Shown piece after piece: positions 44,045 through 53,300 of a stretch of DNA of 64,000 nucleotides. Numbering within the stretch: position 1 is the stretch's first letter; each line of letters starts with the position of its first letter. The position numbers and the translations under genes are program-made. Below the pieces are notes generated by a model. It saw only the letters and a program-made list of their open reading frames with translations. It was not told the DNA's origin and did no database searches. The DNA is taken from positions 62,001 through 126,000 of the forward strand of contig NZ_JAIQXU010000011.1 of the NCBI RefSeq assembly GCF_020166395.1. The letters run 5' to 3'. The stretch is from Deinococcus betulae. GTDB taxonomy: Bacteria > Deinococcota > Deinococci > Deinococcales > Deinococcaceae.

Positions 44045-45016
44045 GTGACCAGGGAAGGCAGGAAGCCCGCCAGGAGCAGCGAGCCACAAGGGCTGGACAG
44101 CCAGGGAACCGAACGCCACAGCCCCGAACGCGTCGGCGAACGCCTGATGGCCGACCGCAAGGTGCGGGCCGTTGCCCAGGCCGGCAGCTACGGCACCGAG
44201 TTCACCTGGGCCGGCAGCCTGCCCACCTTCGTGACCTTTGAACGTGGCCTGGCCGCGCCACTCAGCGAGGCCCGCGCGGGCATTGTCACCGAACGCTTTC
44301 CCTATGAGCAGCTTGAAGCGTGGCGCGACTGGAACGCGGCTCGGCAGGAAGCGCCGCTGGCCCTGCTGGCCACCAGCCGCGTGCTGTACGACCCCACCGG
44401 GCACTACGGCCGCATTCAGCGCACCCTCTGGAACCTCAGTGACGCCCAGCGCTCAGCCCACCGCACCGACCTGCTCAACGCCGCCCAGAGCGCCATAGAC
44501 AGCGCGTGGCAGGCGCACACCGGTCCCGGCCACGGCGTGCAGGAACAACTCCTGGCCCTGGCCGACGCGCGCGAGATCGCCCTGACACTGCTGTACCCCG
44601 CCCTGCTGACCCGGCTGCACCTGTGGCCCGAGTTCGAGATCCGGCTGCCGCATGCGTGGCGGGCCTCGGCGGGTCTGCGCTTTCCCAAAGCGGTGTACCG
44701 TCTGGAAGCCCTGTACGGCTTTGGCGGCGAGGACGAGGCGCGGCGCGTGCTGCTGGCCACCCGGGGCTTTGGCCTGCTGGCCCAGGAGCGCCGGGCGCGC
44801 GCCGCCTTTCAGGCCGGCTACTACGACGGGGCCGTGCGCTACTTGCGTGATGAGGCCGCCCGCACCCACAGAGACGACCTGCGCCGCTGGCTGGCCCTGA
44901 CCCCCGCCCGCCGCGAGAAACTGGGCACCCTGCTGGGCGTCACGCGCGCGCCGCTGGGCCCAGCCGCCCTGCGGGTCACGCAGGAACTGCTGGAGGCGGT
45001 GCAAGAAGGACAGTAA
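44045..45016 (+). CDS. Hypothetical protein, possibly nucleotidyltransferase-like
   Basis: The ~323-residue product is not recognised with confidence. Residues ~40-75 ([18 protein letters not shown]...) recall the glycine-serine loop of nucleotidyltransferases, but the paired metal-binding acids are not clear. The rest is helical and Ala/Arg/Leu-rich with several short stretches of [17 protein letters not shown] kind. The GTG at 44045 is chosen because AAGGGAGA lies 5-12 bp upstream; other in-frame starts exist further upstream and at 44147. It lies 80 bp after the PSD-like gene. Function unknown. Confidence 0.5.
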   Translation: MTREGRKPARSSEPQGLDSQGTERHSPERVGERLMADRKVRAVAQAGSYGTEFTWAGSLPTFVTFERGLAAPLSEARAGIVTERFPYEQLEAWRDWNAARQEAPLALLATSRVLYDPTGHYGRIQRTLWNLSDAQRSAHRTDLLNAAQSAIDSAWQAHTGPGHGVQEQLLALADAREIALTLLYPALLTRLHLWPEFEIRLPHAWRASAGLRFPKAVYRLEALYGFGGEDEARRVLLATRGFGLLAQERRARAAFQAGYYDGAVRYLRDEAARTHRDDLRRWLALTPARREKLGTLLGVTRAPLGPAALRVTQELLEAVQEGQ

Positions 45017-45080
45017 GTGGGAAGTGGCCAGTGGAGAGAGCACCTTCTTCCATTGACCACTGCCCACTTTCTCCTTTGAC

Positions 45081-45106
45081 AAGGGCGAGCCTCTGGGCTC
45101 GCCCTT
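45081..45106. terminator. Intrinsic terminator between convergent genes
   Basis: An 11-bp perfect stem (45081-45091 with 45096-45106, arms AAGGGCGAGCC/GGCTCGCCCTT) with a TCTG loop is followed by TATCTTT. It lies between the convergent hypothetical and hsp20 genes and may serve both. Confidence 0.75.
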
Positions 45107-45111
45107 TATCT

Positions 45112-45558
45112 TTACGCGCTGGCGCTGGTGTCCTGCTCCAGCACCTTGCCGGTGCGGACTGTCACCGTGCGCTTCTGCGCGGCCTCGCTGCGGGGCACGC
45201 GGAGGGTCAGGGTGCCGTGATTCAGCTCGGCTTCGACCTTGGTCAGGTCGTACTTGGGCGGCACGCTGAAGGTGCGGGCCAGGGTGCCGTGGGCGCGCTC
45301 GACGCGGTGAGCGGTGCGGCCTTCCTTGCGCTCGTAGGCGCGGGTGGCCTGCACGGTCAGGGTCTGGTTCTCGGCCTCAATCTGAAGGGCCTCGGGCGTC
45401 ACGCCGGGCAGGTCAAGGGTAAGTTCCAGGCCCTGCTCGTCCTCATGAACGTCAACGGGAGGAGCAAAGCGGGTGGGGGCGGCACTGGCCTGGCCAAATG
45501 TGCGGTCCAGGCGCTGGGTCAATTCTTCAATCTCACGGAAAGGGTCAAATCGCATCAT
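45112..45558 (-). CDS. Small heat shock protein, Hsp20 family
   Basis: The 148-residue protein is an alpha-crystallin-domain chaperone: a short N-arm (MMRFDPFREIEELTQRL), the domain start APPVDVHEDEQGLELTLDLPGV, the conserved strand SVPPKYDLTKVEAELNHGTLTLRVPRSE and a short C-tail. It holds unfolding proteins in solution without ATP. GGAGG lies 7 bp before the first Met. A sigma70-type promoter and HAIR-like operator lie upstream, indicating HspR-controlled heat induction. Confidence 0.95.
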   Translation of the reverse strand: MMRFDPFREIEELTQRLDRTFGQASAAPTRFAPPVDVHEDEQGLELTLDLPGVTPEALQIEAENQTLTVQATRAYERKEGRTAHRVERAHGTLARTFSVPPKYDLTKVEAELNHGTLTLRVPRSEAAQKRTVTVRTGKVLEQDTSASA

Positions 45559-45593
45559 GCAAGTACCTCCTGGGACTGGAAGCGTGTGGCCAA

Positions 45594-45614
45594 CTTGAGT
45601 GCCTCGCGCTCAAC
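45594..45614 (-). promoter_or_regulatory. HAIR-like (HspR) operator of hsp20
   Basis: CTTGAGT-N7-GCTCAAC matches the HspR inverted repeat CTTGAGT-N7-ACTCAAG, with the left arm perfect and two changes in the right arm. It sits just downstream of the -10 box, a suitable place for repression. This is inferred; no HspR gene is in the window. Confidence 0.65.
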
Positions 45615-45621
45615 TTGATGT

Positions 45622-45650
45622 AGATTAAAACCTGAGCGTCATGTTGTCAA
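45622..45650 (-). promoter_or_regulatory. Sigma70-type promoter of hsp20
   Basis: On the minus strand TTGACA (45645-45650) and TAATCT (45622-45627) are separated by exactly 17 bp, a near-consensus vegetative promoter. The transcript would start about 45615, inside the HAIR-like site. Confidence 0.8.
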
Positions 45651-45797
45651 GTTTGATGCGCCCTTAAAGAACCGTCTCTGCTGGACAGTCGCCCGCCGGG
45701 GTGGGCTGAGCCTGGGCCGGCGGTGTACACTGCCGCAGACTGCGCCGGCTCTGGTGGCCTGTGCGATGGTCCTCAATTCGTTTTTTCGTCCTTTCCC

Positions 45798-45818
45798 GGC
45801 AGTCCCGTGAGGCTGCAC
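45798..45818 (+). promoter_or_regulatory. PyrR-binding RNA element in the pyr leader
   Basis: AGTCCCGTGAGGCT (45801-45814) matches the PyrR recognition loop pattern ARUCCNGNGAGGYU, and GCAG/CTGC close it as a hairpin. In known systems UMP-bound PyrR binds this element and favours the downstream terminator. It lies about 50 nt before the leader peptide start. Confidence 0.7.
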
Positions 45819-45829
45819 CCGCCCCGTGA

Positions 45830-47406
<1,577 letters not shown>

Positions 47407-47408
47407 GG

Positions 47409-48050
47409 GTGAGGCGGGCGGCCTTATGGCTGATGGCAGCCCTGCACGGTGGGGCCTGGGCGTGCAGTCCTCTGCCACCCAGTCCGGCCCTGCTGCAGGC
47501 TCAGGCTGCGCTTGAAGCGGCGCAAATTACGAGTCCTCTGTGTGCAGGTAAGGACGAGTCCAGCTGCGCCGCTTACCGCCTGGGTGCGGCGCAGGCCGCT
47601 GCACTGCGCCTGACGGTGGCCCGTGAGGTCAGCCGCCTGAACTTGGGCGCGCCGCTGCCCGAGCTGACGCTGCGCCAGCAGGGCAGCACCTGGCACCTGA
47701 CGGAATCAGTGCGGTACGGGCTGGACACACAGCTTCGCGCCGTTCCTGGCGGCAGCGTGGCCCTCACCACGGACCGGCAGACGGCCCACGAACGGGTGAC
47801 TGAACGCCTGAGCCGGGCCGCAGGTGGGTCGGCTTTTTGGTGGAGCTGCGGGCTGGCGGGGCTGAGCGGCGCAGGGCTTGTGGTGCGTGACTGCCGCTGG
47901 ACGCCAGCCACTGGCGAGTGGCCCCGCACCTTTGACTTCACGGTGGTGCGGGCCGATGCCAGTCTGCCGCCGGGCCGCTACTCGTGGTATGCCCCAGACG
48001 GAGGCAGCTGCCACGGCGGCGTCCCGTTTCGCAAAGCGGATGTTCGCTAG
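47409..48050 (+). CDS. Secreted protein, paralogue 1 of 3, within the pyr operon
   Basis: The 213-residue product starts with a signal peptide (MRRAALWLMAALHGGAWA) followed at once by CSPLPP. The mature part has several cysteines (SPLCAGKDESSCAAYRLG and later WWSCG, DCRW, GGSCHGG). It shares with the next gene the order C..PP..SPA, C...C..YR.G, W and a helical R..A.E....RL segment. The GTG start lies 3 bp after the pyrB stop. Unknown function; likely periplasmic or cell-surface. Confidence 0.6.
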   Translation: MRRAALWLMAALHGGAWACSPLPPSPALLQAQAALEAAQITSPLCAGKDESSCAAYRLGAAQAAALRLTVAREVSRLNLGAPLPELTLRQQGSTWHLTESVRYGLDTQLRAVPGGSVALTTDRQTAHERVTERLSRAAGGSAFWWSCGLAGLSGAGLVVRDCRWTPATGEWPRTFDFTVVRADASLPPGRYSWYAPDGGSCHGGVPFRKADVR

Positions 48051-48061
48051 GAGGGAAAGCT

Positions 48062-48691
48062 ATGCGCCACCTGCTTGTCATCCTTCTGCTCAGCCAGACT
48101 GCGGCGCTGGCGTGTCTACCGCCCTACCAGAGCCCGGCCATGATGAGCGCCGAGCGCGCGCTGAGTGCACTGGGGGTGGGTGAGCCGTGCCCGCCCGTGG
48201 TGGACGACACCTGCCAGCGCACCTACCGCGCCGGGCCGCAGGAGATCGCGCGGCTCTTCGCCCAGCAGGCGAACACGGTGGCCCGGCGCAGTGGCGACCT
48301 CTGGACCGTGGTGCTGGACGAGTACCGAGGCCAGCAGATTCAGATTCGGGCAGTGGCGGAGGGCGCGCAGGTCATTCAGAGCAACCGGGAGACGGCGTAT
48401 GAAACGCTGCTCTCGCGGCTGGCGCAGGCGGTGGACCGGGCTGGGTACGGCGGGCAACCCTTGACCTGCGCGCAGCTGGGGTTAACCAGCGACCGTGTGC
48501 TGGGTTTTGGAAAATGCCGTGTGAGCTGGGAAAAGCTGCGCTTTCCTCCACCCGGTCACACAGAACAGGCCGTCATTCACTTCACGCTGGACCGTGGGGC
48601 CGATAAGACCGTGGAGCTAGGCCGGGCCTTTCAATATACGCCGCTGACGTTGGACGATTACCCCTGCGCCAGTCCACTGAACTATGAATAG
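48062..48691 (+). CDS. Secreted protein, paralogue 2 of 3, within the pyr operon
   Basis: The 209-residue product has a signal peptide (MRHLLVILLLSQTAALA) and begins mature CLPPYQSPAMMSAERALSALG. It is paralogous to the preceding protein, with cysteines, YRAGPQEIARL and ETAYETLLSRLAQAV at matching positions. GGAGGG lies 6 bp before the ATG. It overlaps the next gene by 8 bp. Function unknown. Confidence 0.65.
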   Translation: MRHLLVILLLSQTAALACLPPYQSPAMMSAERALSALGVGEPCPPVVDDTCQRTYRAGPQEIARLFAQQANTVARRSGDLWTVVLDEYRGQQIQIRAVAEGAQVIQSNRETAYETLLSRLAQAVDRAGYGGQPLTCAQLGLTSDRVLGFGKCRVSWEKLRFPPPGHTEQAVIHFTLDRGADKTVELGRAFQYTPLTLDDYPCASPLNYE

Positions 48692-49346
48692 GCGAGTGAC
48701 GACAAAGCGAGCAAATCTCGGAGCCAGACTCTCAAAATTCTGCCGAGTAGGGTTGACTGCGCTATTCACGGCGCAGGGGTGGGCCAGCGCCTGTGATCGG
48801 TCAGGAACACTGGAAGACTTTCTTTTGATCACCCAGGACGAAGAATGGATGCGGCCAATACCATGTAGCCCCGCCGTTTCTTCTGGGGTAAAGACGCGCT
48901 CATGCTTCAAGACCCGCAACCTGAATGACATCTTCCAGGAAACGTTCTGGCCGTATGAACTTGAACGGCGAGGCGACCGATTTGAAACGTCGAAGGACAC
49001 TTTCTTTGAGACGGGCATCAGGGCCAGAGCTCTGCCTTACCGTCAAGGCCATCTGCTCATCGTTGAAAAGGCCCTGACACACTATTCTTACCTCCTGAAC
49101 CTTTTCGAGTCAGTCAGTTTTTCACGCGATACTCTTTGTTCTAAAGTCCTGCAAAATGATAAAGCCGCACTTATAGAGACCTGTCAACTGAATGAATTTG
49201 AAGATGATAGAGGAGATCGCTACGGCAGCACGGAGTATGTGCTGCTGACTCTTACACGCCATACAGAATTCGGGCGACGCGGAGAACCTGTTCTCCTCAT
49301 CATTGGCCTCTGCAATTGGTTCATCAAACCACTTAAAGATCTCTAA
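48684..49346 (+). CDS. Secreted-type protein, diverged paralogue 3 of 3, within the pyr operon
   Basis: The 220-residue product starts with basic residues and a hydrophobic stretch ending ASAC. IPCSPAVSS...RSCFKTRNLNDIF and LTHYSYLLNLFESV align with EPCPPVVDD...TCQRTYRAGPQEIARLF and ETAYETLLSRLAQAV of the preceding protein. It is clearly more AT-rich than its neighbours, suggesting different ancestry or weaker selection. The stop is 12 bp before the pyrC start. Function unknown. Confidence 0.5.
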   Translation: MNRRVTTKRANLGARLSKFCRVGLTALFTAQGWASACDRSGTLEDFLLITQDEEWMRPIPCSPAVSSGVKTRSCFKTRNLNDIFQETFWPYELERRGDRFETSKDTFFETGIRARALPYRQGHLLIVEKALTHYSYLLNLFESVSFSRDTLCSKVLQNDKAALIETCQLNEFEDDRGDRYGSTEYVLLTLTRHTEFGRRGEPVLLIIGLCNWFIKPLKDL

Positions 49347-49358
49347 GGAGAGTCATCT

Positions 49359-50624
49359 ATGACCATCACCATTACCAACATCAAGCGCGTCGGTTCGGGC
49401 GCCACCGAAACGGTCACCATCGAAAACGGCGTCATCAAGGGCTGGAACCTACCCGAAGAGGGGCAGGTGCTGGACGGCCAGGGCGGCACCCTGGCCCCGG
49501 CCCTGATTGAACTGCACGCCCACCTGCGTGAACCCGGCCAGACCGAGAAAGAAGACCTGGCGTCAGGCCTGGCCGCAGCGGCGGCGGGCGGCTACGGCAC
49601 CGTAGTCTCGATGCCCAACACCAGCCCCGTCGTAGATGACCCGGCCATTGTTCGCACGCTGATCGAGAAGGCGGCAGGCCTGGGTTTTGCGCGCTTGAAA
49701 CCGGCCGCCGCCCTGACCAAGGGCCAGCAGGGCGAGACCCTGGCAGAGCTGAGCTACCTGAAATCCGCTGGGGCCGCCATGTTCACCGACGACGGGCGCA
49801 CCAACGAGAACGCCCGCACCCTGCGCCTGGGCCTAGAAACGGCGGGCAGCCTGGGCCTGATGGTCTCTGTTCATGCCGAGGACGCCTCGCTGCGCGCTGA
49901 CGGTGTGATGAATGAGGGGCCCGTCAGCGAGGCGCTGGGTCTGCCCGGCAACCCGGCGGCAGCCGAGGCCGCGCGCGTGGCCCGCGACATCGAGATTGTG
50001 GCGGAGTTGCATGCGCAGGGCCGCCCGGCGCGGCTGCACATTCAGCACCTGTCCACCGCCCGCGCCCTGGACCTGGTGCGCGGGGCCAAAGCGCGCGGCC
50101 TGCCCGTGACCTGCGAGGTCTGCCCCCACCACCTCACCCTGACGGACGAGGCGCTGCGCTCCTTTGACGCCATTTACAAGGTGGCCCCGCCCCTGCGCAC
50201 CCAGGCCGACGCGGACGCCCTGCTGGGCGGCCTGAAAGACGGCAGCGTGGACTGCCTGGCCACTGACCACGCGCCCCACACCCGCGCCGAGAAGGAACGG
50301 GACCTGCTGGACGCCCCCAGCGGCATCGCCTACATCGAGCTGGCGTTTCCGCTGATGTACACCCGGTTTGCTGACACGCTGGGCCTGCAAAATCTACTGG
50401 ACCTGTTCACTGTGGCCCCCGCCCGCCTGATGGGCTGGACCGAGCCGAGCCTGGAAGCCGGCGCCCCCGCCGACCTGGTCGTGCTGGACCTGGACACCGA
50501 GCGCACGGTGAACCCAGCCGAATTCAAGAGCAAAGCCAAATTCACCCCCTGGGCCGGCGAAGCCTTGAAGGGCTGGCCGCTGCTGACCGTGGTGGACGGC
50601 AGGGTGGCCTACCAGCGAAGCTGA
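49359..50624 (+). CDS. pyrC: Dihydroorotase
   Basis: PyrC cyclises carbamoyl aspartate to dihydroorotate. The 421-residue type I enzyme has ELHAHLREPGQ (metal-binding His-x-His), VSVHAEDASL, HIQHLST and the catalytic ATDHAPHT segment. AAGGAGA lies 9 bp before the ATG. It is the last gene of the leader-pyrR-pyrB-(3 secreted)-pyrC unit; a strong hairpin follows. Confidence 0.96.
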   Translation: MTITITNIKRVGSGATETVTIENGVIKGWNLPEEGQVLDGQGGTLAPALIELHAHLREPGQTEKEDLASGLAAAAAGGYGTVVSMPNTSPVVDDPAIVRTLIEKAAGLGFARLKPAAALTKGQQGETLAELSYLKSAGAAMFTDDGRTNENARTLRLGLETAGSLGLMVSVHAEDASLRADGVMNEGPVSEALGLPGNPAAAEAARVARDIEIVAELHAQGRPARLHIQHLSTARALDLVRGAKARGLPVTCEVCPHHLTLTDEALRSFDAIYKVAPPLRTQADADALLGGLKDGSVDCLATDHAPHTRAEKERDLLDAPSGIAYIELAFPLMYTRFADTLGLQNLLDLFTVAPARLMGWTEPSLEAGAPADLVVLDLDTERTVNPAEFKSKAKFTPWAGEALKGWPLLTVVDGRVAYQRS

Positions 50625-50642
50625 GTCAGAGGCCGAGAGCGC

Positions 50643-50680
50643 CGAAGGGTCCAGGGAGAGGTATTCCCCTGGACCCTTCG
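50643..50680. terminator. Intrinsic terminator between pyrC and the FAD oxidoreductase
   Basis: A 14-bp perfect stem (50643-50656 with 50667-50680, arms CGAAGGGTCCAGGG/CCCTGGACCCTTCG). It lies 18 bp after pyrC and directly after the convergent gene, so it may end both transcripts. The T-tract is weak. Confidence 0.7.
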
Positions 50681-50684
50681 ACCT

Positions 50685-51893
50685 TCACCGGTCCAGGCGG
50701 AAAATCCGCAGGTCGTCTTCGGCGTGGCCCTGAATGCAGGCGGTGAGCAGACGCGCGGCCTGCACCGAGTAGGTAATGCCGTTGCCGCCGTACCCCAGGG
50801 CAAACAGCAGCCTCTCTCCGGGCGCCTTTGGCCCGATATAAGCGAGGCCGTCTTTGGTCTCACCGAAGGTACCCGCCCAGGCAAAAGCCACTTCAGGCTT
50901 CAGGTGAGGCAGCAGCCTTTCCAGGCGGCGTTCCAGGCGCCGCTGCTTGGCCGCCAGGGCGCGGTCCCGGCGGGCCGGGTTATGGTGGGCATCGTCCTCG
51001 CCGCCCACGACCACGCGGCCGTCGGCGGTGGTGCGGGCATACAGGTACGGGCGGGCCGTTTCCCAGATCAGACAGCCCTCAGGCCACGGCTCGCCGTCCG
51101 TCTGGGCAATCGGCTCGGTGGCCAGGGCATAGGAATTTTTCAACTGCGCCAGGCGCCGCCCCAGGAAGGTTTCTGCCTCGTAGCCGGTCGCCACGACCAC
51201 CCAGCGGGCCTGCACCCGTGCGCCCCGGTCGGTGTGGGCCGTGAAGAGGCGGCGGTCCTCGTCCAGGCGCGTCACCGTCGTCCGGTCATAAACCCGTGCG
51301 CCCCGGCCCAGCGCCCGTTGAAGCAGATGCTGCGCCAGGCGGTAGGGGTCCACCTCGGCGCCGTCGGTGCTGTACAGCGCTGCTGGGGCGTCAATCCCAA
51401 AGCGGGCTTTGAGGTCGCGGGCGTCCAGATACTCGACGGTCAGGCCAGCGCGGGTGCGGGCCGCATGTTCTTCTCGCAGCAGCCGGGCGTCTCGGCGGCG
51501 ACTGGCGTAATACAGGCTGCCCCGCGCCCTGAACCCGCAATCGTCGGGCAGCCCAGCGGTCAGGTCACGCACCCGGTCAATGGCGTCCCGGCACAGGGCG
51601 TAGGCGCGTTCAGCGTCAGGCTGACCAATCATGGCGCTCAGGTCCACGAGGTTGGTGTCGATCTCGTATTGCAGCAGGGCCGTGCTGGCGCTGGTGCTGC
51701 CAAAGCCAGCGTCGCGGCGGTCCAGCACCACCGTATCGAGCCCAGCGGCACTCAGGGCGTCGGCCAGCAGGGCGCCGGTAATGCCGGCCCCGATGACCAG
51801 CACGTCTGCCTGCTCATGGTCCAGCAGGGGCGGGTAGGTGTGCATCAGTCCGTTGGTCAGGGGCCAGAAGGCGCGTCCACTGCGAAGGTCCAC
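50685..51893 (-). CDS. FAD-dependent oxidoreductase, D-amino-acid dehydrogenase/glycine oxidase-like
   Basis: The 402-residue protein has a Rossmann FAD loop (VLVIGAGITGALLADALS), RRDAGFGSTSAST and a C-terminal GYGGNGITYSVQAARLL FAD-binding segment, as in DadA/glycine oxidase proteins. The N-terminus MDLRSGRAFWPLTNGL is conserved in such bacterial oxidoreductases, so the longer start is preferred over the Met at 51845. The substrate is unknown; it may oxidise D-amino acids or sarcosine-like amines. It stands alone. Confidence 0.85.
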   Translation of the reverse strand: MDLRSGRAFWPLTNGLMHTYPPLLDHEQADVLVIGAGITGALLADALSAAGLDTVVLDRRDAGFGSTSASTALLQYEIDTNLVDLSAMIGQPDAERAYALCRDAIDRVRDLTAGLPDDCGFRARGSLYYASRRRDARLLREEHAARTRAGLTVEYLDARDLKARFGIDAPAALYSTDGAEVDPYRLAQHLLQRALGRGARVYDRTTVTRLDEDRRLFTAHTDRGARVQARWVVVATGYEAETFLGRRLAQLKNSYALATEPIAQTDGEPWPEGCLIWETARPYLYARTTADGRVVVGGEDDAHHNPARRDRALAAKQRRLERRLERLLPHLKPEVAFAWAGTFGETKDGLAYIGPKAPGERLLFALGYGGNGITYSVQAARLLTACIQGHAEDDLRIFRLDR

Positions 51894-52027
51894 CGCCCCA
51901 ATCTACGCAGCCCGCTGGCCCCTGAACTGCGCCCAATGCTCCGGTTGAGTCCCAGAGCCGCTTCTGCCGCGAAAAGCCGGGAGAGTGTCCCGGCTTCCAA
52001 CTTTGTTCAATCAGGCTCGGTTCCCCG

Positions 52028-53137
52028 TCACTCTTCCTGCTTCGGTACGTCGGGCTGGGTGCCCCGGAAAGCGTCTTGACCGTCAACCTTCGGCAGCTCG
52101 ACCACCCGCCCAGTGCGGGCGCTCTCGTAGATGGCGGCCATAATCACGTGGTCCTGCACCCCTTCCTCGCCGGGGGTCCAGGGGGTCTGGTCCTGGCGAA
52201 TGCAGCGGGCAAAGTGGTCAAATTCCAGCCCGAACTGGTTGTAGTCCGGAAAGGACGGCTCGCGCTTGCCCGCCTTGTCGCTGATCTGCACCTTCAGCCC
52301 CTCGTAGGGAAAAGCTGGGTCCATCAGCAGGCCGCCGTCCTCGCCCAGCACGCGCAGGGTGGTGGTTTTATAGGCCCCGTAACTGGTCAGGGCATTGGCG
52401 ATCACGCCGCCCGGAAAGCCCAGCATGAAGCTGACCGATTCCTCGACTTCCCTGAAGCGCGGGTCACCGCCGGGCTGGTGCTGAGCCGCAAACACCCACT
52501 GGGGCTCCTGACCCAGCACGAAGCGCAGGGTGTTCAGGCAGTAGATCCCCACGTCGGGGACCGGCCCGCCGCCGGCCAAGTCCCGCTTGAGGCGCCAGGC
52601 TTCGGGGTCGTCTTCCACCTGAACGTGAATGGAGTCGAGCAACTTGACTTTGCCCAGCGCGCCGCCCTGCACCGCCTCTCGCGCTGCCCAGTGTTCAGGG
52701 GTGTACTGACAGCGGTAGGCGGTCATCAGCTTGACCCCGGCCTCCTGGCAGGCGTCCACAATGGCCTGGGCGTCTTCCACATTCACGCTCAGGGGTTTTT
52801 CGCACAGGACATGCTTGCCCATCTGGGCGGCCCGCACGGCGTACTCACGGTGCAGGCTGTTGGGCAGCACGATATACACGGCTTCCACGTCGTCACGTTC
52901 AGCCAGACGGTCAAACTCTTCGTAGCTGTACACGTCCCTTTCAGTCAGGTTGAAGGCGCGGGCAAAGGCCTCGCCCTTGTCCTCTTCACTGGTGACCAGC
53001 GCGGCGATATAGGCTTCCTCGCTGATGCGGGCCGCCGGAATCAGTTCCTCGGCTGTCAACTTGCCAATGCCCACCAGCGCAAAGCCCACGCGCTGGGCCT
53101 GGGGGGTCGGAGGGTCAATGTCGGGTTTCAGAGGCAT
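52028..53137 (-). CDS. Gfo/Idh/MocA-family oxidoreductase
   Basis: The 369-residue protein has a dinucleotide-binding start (RVGFALVGIGKLTAEELIPAA) and the family signature EKPLSVNVEDAQAIVDAC, which contains the catalytic-region Lys. The C-terminal half carries the GPVPDVGIYCLN segment seen in glucose-fructose oxidoreductase relatives. It likely oxidises or reduces a sugar or sugar alcohol with NAD(P); substrate unknown. Alternative Met 12 codons upstream lacks family support. Confidence 0.88.
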   Translation of the reverse strand: MPLKPDIDPPTPQAQRVGFALVGIGKLTAEELIPAARISEEAYIAALVTSEEDKGEAFARAFNLTERDVYSYEEFDRLAERDDVEAVYIVLPNSLHREYAVRAAQMGKHVLCEKPLSVNVEDAQAIVDACQEAGVKLMTAYRCQYTPEHWAAREAVQGGALGKVKLLDSIHVQVEDDPEAWRLKRDLAGGGPVPDVGIYCLNTLRFVLGQEPQWVFAAQHQPGGDPRFREVEESVSFMLGFPGGVIANALTSYGAYKTTTLRVLGEDGGLLMDPAFPYEGLKVQISDKAGKREPSFPDYNQFGLEFDHFARCIRQDQTPWTPGEEGVQDHVIMAAIYESARTGRVVELPKVDGQDAFRGTQPDVPKQEE

Positions 53138-53300
53138 GCGCCCACCGTAAACGCGGCGGCCCCCAGGCACCATGCGGGCACCATTGAGCTGTTCTTCAGC
53201 CCAGCAAGACCTCTTCTGAAGAATTGGGCCTGAGCAGGAAGGACCTAGCGCCTGAGAGGCAGGCGCGTTGACCCCGCCAGGCCAGGACCGGTCCTTGCCA

